The notes beneath the pieces are model-generated. The model saw only the letters and a program-made list of their open reading frames with translations. It did no database searches and was not told the DNA's origin. 64,000 nucleotides of DNA, from the NCBI GenBank assembly GCA_038380435.1, contig JAWZYU010000028.1:28070201-28134200 (forward strand). The letters run 5' to 3'. Of this stretch, positions 62,090 to 64,000 are shown one piece after another. Made by a program: the position numbers and the translations under genes. This DNA is from Ryuthela nishihirai. Lineage: Eukaryota; Arthropoda; Arachnida; Araneae; Heptathelidae. Every line of letters begins with the position of its first letter. The first letter of the stretch is position 1.

Positions 62090-64000
62090 AGCATCACCAA
62101 GGCGTGGGTCTGCTTCTCAGCAGACACGCTAGTGATGCTCTTCTAGGATATGAGTGCATTAATGAAAGGTTTCTTACAGCAAAATTTCAGACAAGCGTTC
62201 AAGACCTGAATGTTATCTGCTGTTATGCCCCCACTGAGGATGCCGATGAGGATGAGAAGGATAGATTTTATGAACAACTTCAGGATATTTTGAATTCTGT
62301 CAAGAAAGGAGATATTACCCTTGTTCTTGGTGACTTCAATGCCAAAGTTGGTACTGACTCTGACCTTTGGGCAGGAGTAATAGGCCCATTTGGTATTGGT
62401 AGCTGCAATGGGCAACGTTTCCTACAGGTAAGTAAACTCAATGGTTTCAGAATAACTAACACATATTACAAACACCTTGACATACATAAATACACATGGG
62501 TTTCACCTGATGGGCTGCATAGGAATGTGATTGATTATATATTAATTAACAGCAAATGGGCTAGTTCTGTTAGAAATACCAGGGCATATAGGGGAGCTGA
62601 AATTGGATCTGACCTTGTTAAAAGTGTCTTACAACTTAAACTTAAAAAGTGTTGTGCTAGGGTTAAAAAGTTTGCTTTTAATACTGAAGCTCTGAAAGAC
62701 CCAGTTATAGCCAAAGCTTACCATGATAGGTTACTTAGTCATTATGACAGTCATGGTATGCTTACTACTGTAGTTGAGGAAGAATGGGATCATTTTAAAC
62801 AGGCTTTTTTGGACACTAACAGTACTCTTTTAGGAAAAAAGGAGCAGAACAGGCAGAATTATCTGAGTGATAAGGCACTTGAGCTTATTTCAGAAAGAAA
62901 GAACCGCAGGAATGTCCTTAATCAATACCCTACTAGTACTAATAGAAAGCATTACAGAGAGCTTAATAAACGTGTAAAAGATCAGTTAGCTGCTGATAAG
63001 AATCTTTGGCTTGATGGTTTGGCTGACAAAACCGAGGAAGCAGTTAGACAGCACAACAGCAGAGAGCTGTATCAGATGGTTAATGTTTTGTGTTGTAGAA
63101 AACGGACAGGTATACAGGGCTTGAAGGATAAACAGGGTAAGGTTATAGAAGGTGAGGATTCTGTCATGGCTAGGTGGGCTGAGCATTTCAGTGATATTCT
63201 GAACAATGCGGTTAGTTCTATTCCCATTGTTTGCAATGATGATAGTTGCATTGGTAGCTTTAATGTTGACCCTATAACACAATCTGAAGTTATTTTGGCT
63301 GTTTCTAAACTTAAACTTCATAAATCCCCAGGGGTAGAGGAAATTACTACCGAAATGCTTAGAGCTGGAAATGTTTCGGTTACCACTTGGATGACTGAAA
63401 TTCTGAATATCTTTTATGATAAAGGCATGGTTCCTAAGGATTTTACCAAAGCTATTGTTATCCCTATTTTCAAAAAAGGTGATCGCAGTTCTTGTGATAA
63501 CTATAGGGGTATTAGCCTACTCTCTGTTCCAGGTAAAGTTCTTTCCATGATTGTGCTTAATAGAATTAAGAATCTGGTTGACAGTCAATTGCGTGATGAG
63601 CAATGTGGATTCAGAAGTGGTAGGGAATGTGTGGATCAGATATTTTCACTTAGGCAGATTCTTGAGAAATGTTTAGAGTTTCAGAAACCTTTGGTTGCTA
63701 GCTTTGTTGATTTCAAATAGGCTTTCGACTCTGTTGATCGTCATAATTTGTGGTTGATTGTGAAATCATATGGTATACCTGAGAAGTTAGTTACCATAAT
63801 GAAAGCTCTCTATAATAACACTGAGTCGTATGTGAGAGTTGGTAAGGCTTGTAGCAATTGTTTTAGCATTACTTCTGGTGTTCGACAAGGGTGCATTTTG
63901 TCTCCTTTTCTCTTTAGTTTGGTTATTGATTATGTTATGCGAAATTCACTTCAAGGGAAAGATTTTGGCCTTAAATGGGCTGGAGATACGAAAATTTCTG
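62090..64000 (+). pseudogene. RTE-like LINE copy C (endonuclease and reverse transcriptase), runs off the window
   Basis: The frame is open from the SINE junction to a TAG at 63718-63720 and continues beyond in the same frame. Endonuclease: LLLSRHASDALLGYE, LVLGDFNAKVG, YTWVSPDG, IDYILINSKWAS, GAEIGSD. The first endonuclease motifs are missing (5' truncation at about 62090). Six bases present in copies A and B after GGATCTGAC are deleted at about 62615, removing the catalytic His of SDH. RT: IPIFKKGDRSSCDNYRGISL, QCGFRSGRECVDQI, SFVDFK*AFDSVD (the stop replaces Lys), SGVRQGCILSPFLFSLVIDY. It is the best-preserved copy of this LINE here. Confidence 0.88.

Noticed and set aside
1..64000. CRISPR array, operon or bacterial mobile island
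   Set aside because: There are no regularly spaced identical repeats with unique spacers, no ribosome-binding sites and no prokaryotic genes. Introns, SINEs and LINEs show that this is animal nuclear DNA.

Overview
This is an intron-rich, AT-rich animal nuclear sequence crowded with transposons, most likely from an arthropod and probably a chelicerate such as a spider. I base that on a complete Jockey-type LINE of a kind I associate with arachnid genomes, several Tc1/mariner and Tigger fossils, and a repetitive gene family of unknown function that I know only from arthropod assemblies. No bacterial, organellar or viral signature was seen. The species assignment is inference.

One host gene can be supported. 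It lies on the minus strand and is rebuilt from three exons with matching splice phases: 53339-53141, 37284-37052 and 20602-19304. They give 576 residues of a leucine-rich-repeat protein. Its two introns, about 15.9 and 16.4 kb, hold most of the mobile DNA: an intact-length Jockey LINE (30341-36334), two head-to-head RTE-like LINE copies (40.4-43.8 and 44.1-49.9 kb), a Tigger fossil (21.7-23.5 kb), a second LINE ORF1 region (27.4-28.7 kb), a degenerate arthropod repeat gene (47.6-49.4 kb) and many SINEs.

The dominant repeat, called SINE-A here, is about 388 bp long. It has a tRNA-like head (loop anticodon CGT), a unique body and an AACCC-type 3' tail. More than 45 full or partial copies lie on both strands, many with target-site duplications (TSDs) of 8-14 bp, and several are nested in one another. 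Two other tRNA-derived families are SINE-B (type II A box, TATTT tail) and SINE-C (tRNA-Ala-like). Nearly all the short repeated open frames in the window come from SINE-A and are not genes.

Left of the host gene, one SINE-A copy is split by a 7.1 kb DNA transposon (4655-11763). This has 31-bp terminal inverted repeats starting CAACACC, a 7-bp TSD (GCCTGGC), and a frameshifted THAP zinc-finger exon with a splice donor just inside its right end. Together these point to the P-element superfamily; the rest of its interior is non-coding. Right of the host gene lie a full-length dead Tc1-like element (53935-55430), a mariner fossil (about 57.3-58.0 kb), a small palindromic MITE (61363-61549) and a third RTE-like LINE running off the window edge (62090-64000).
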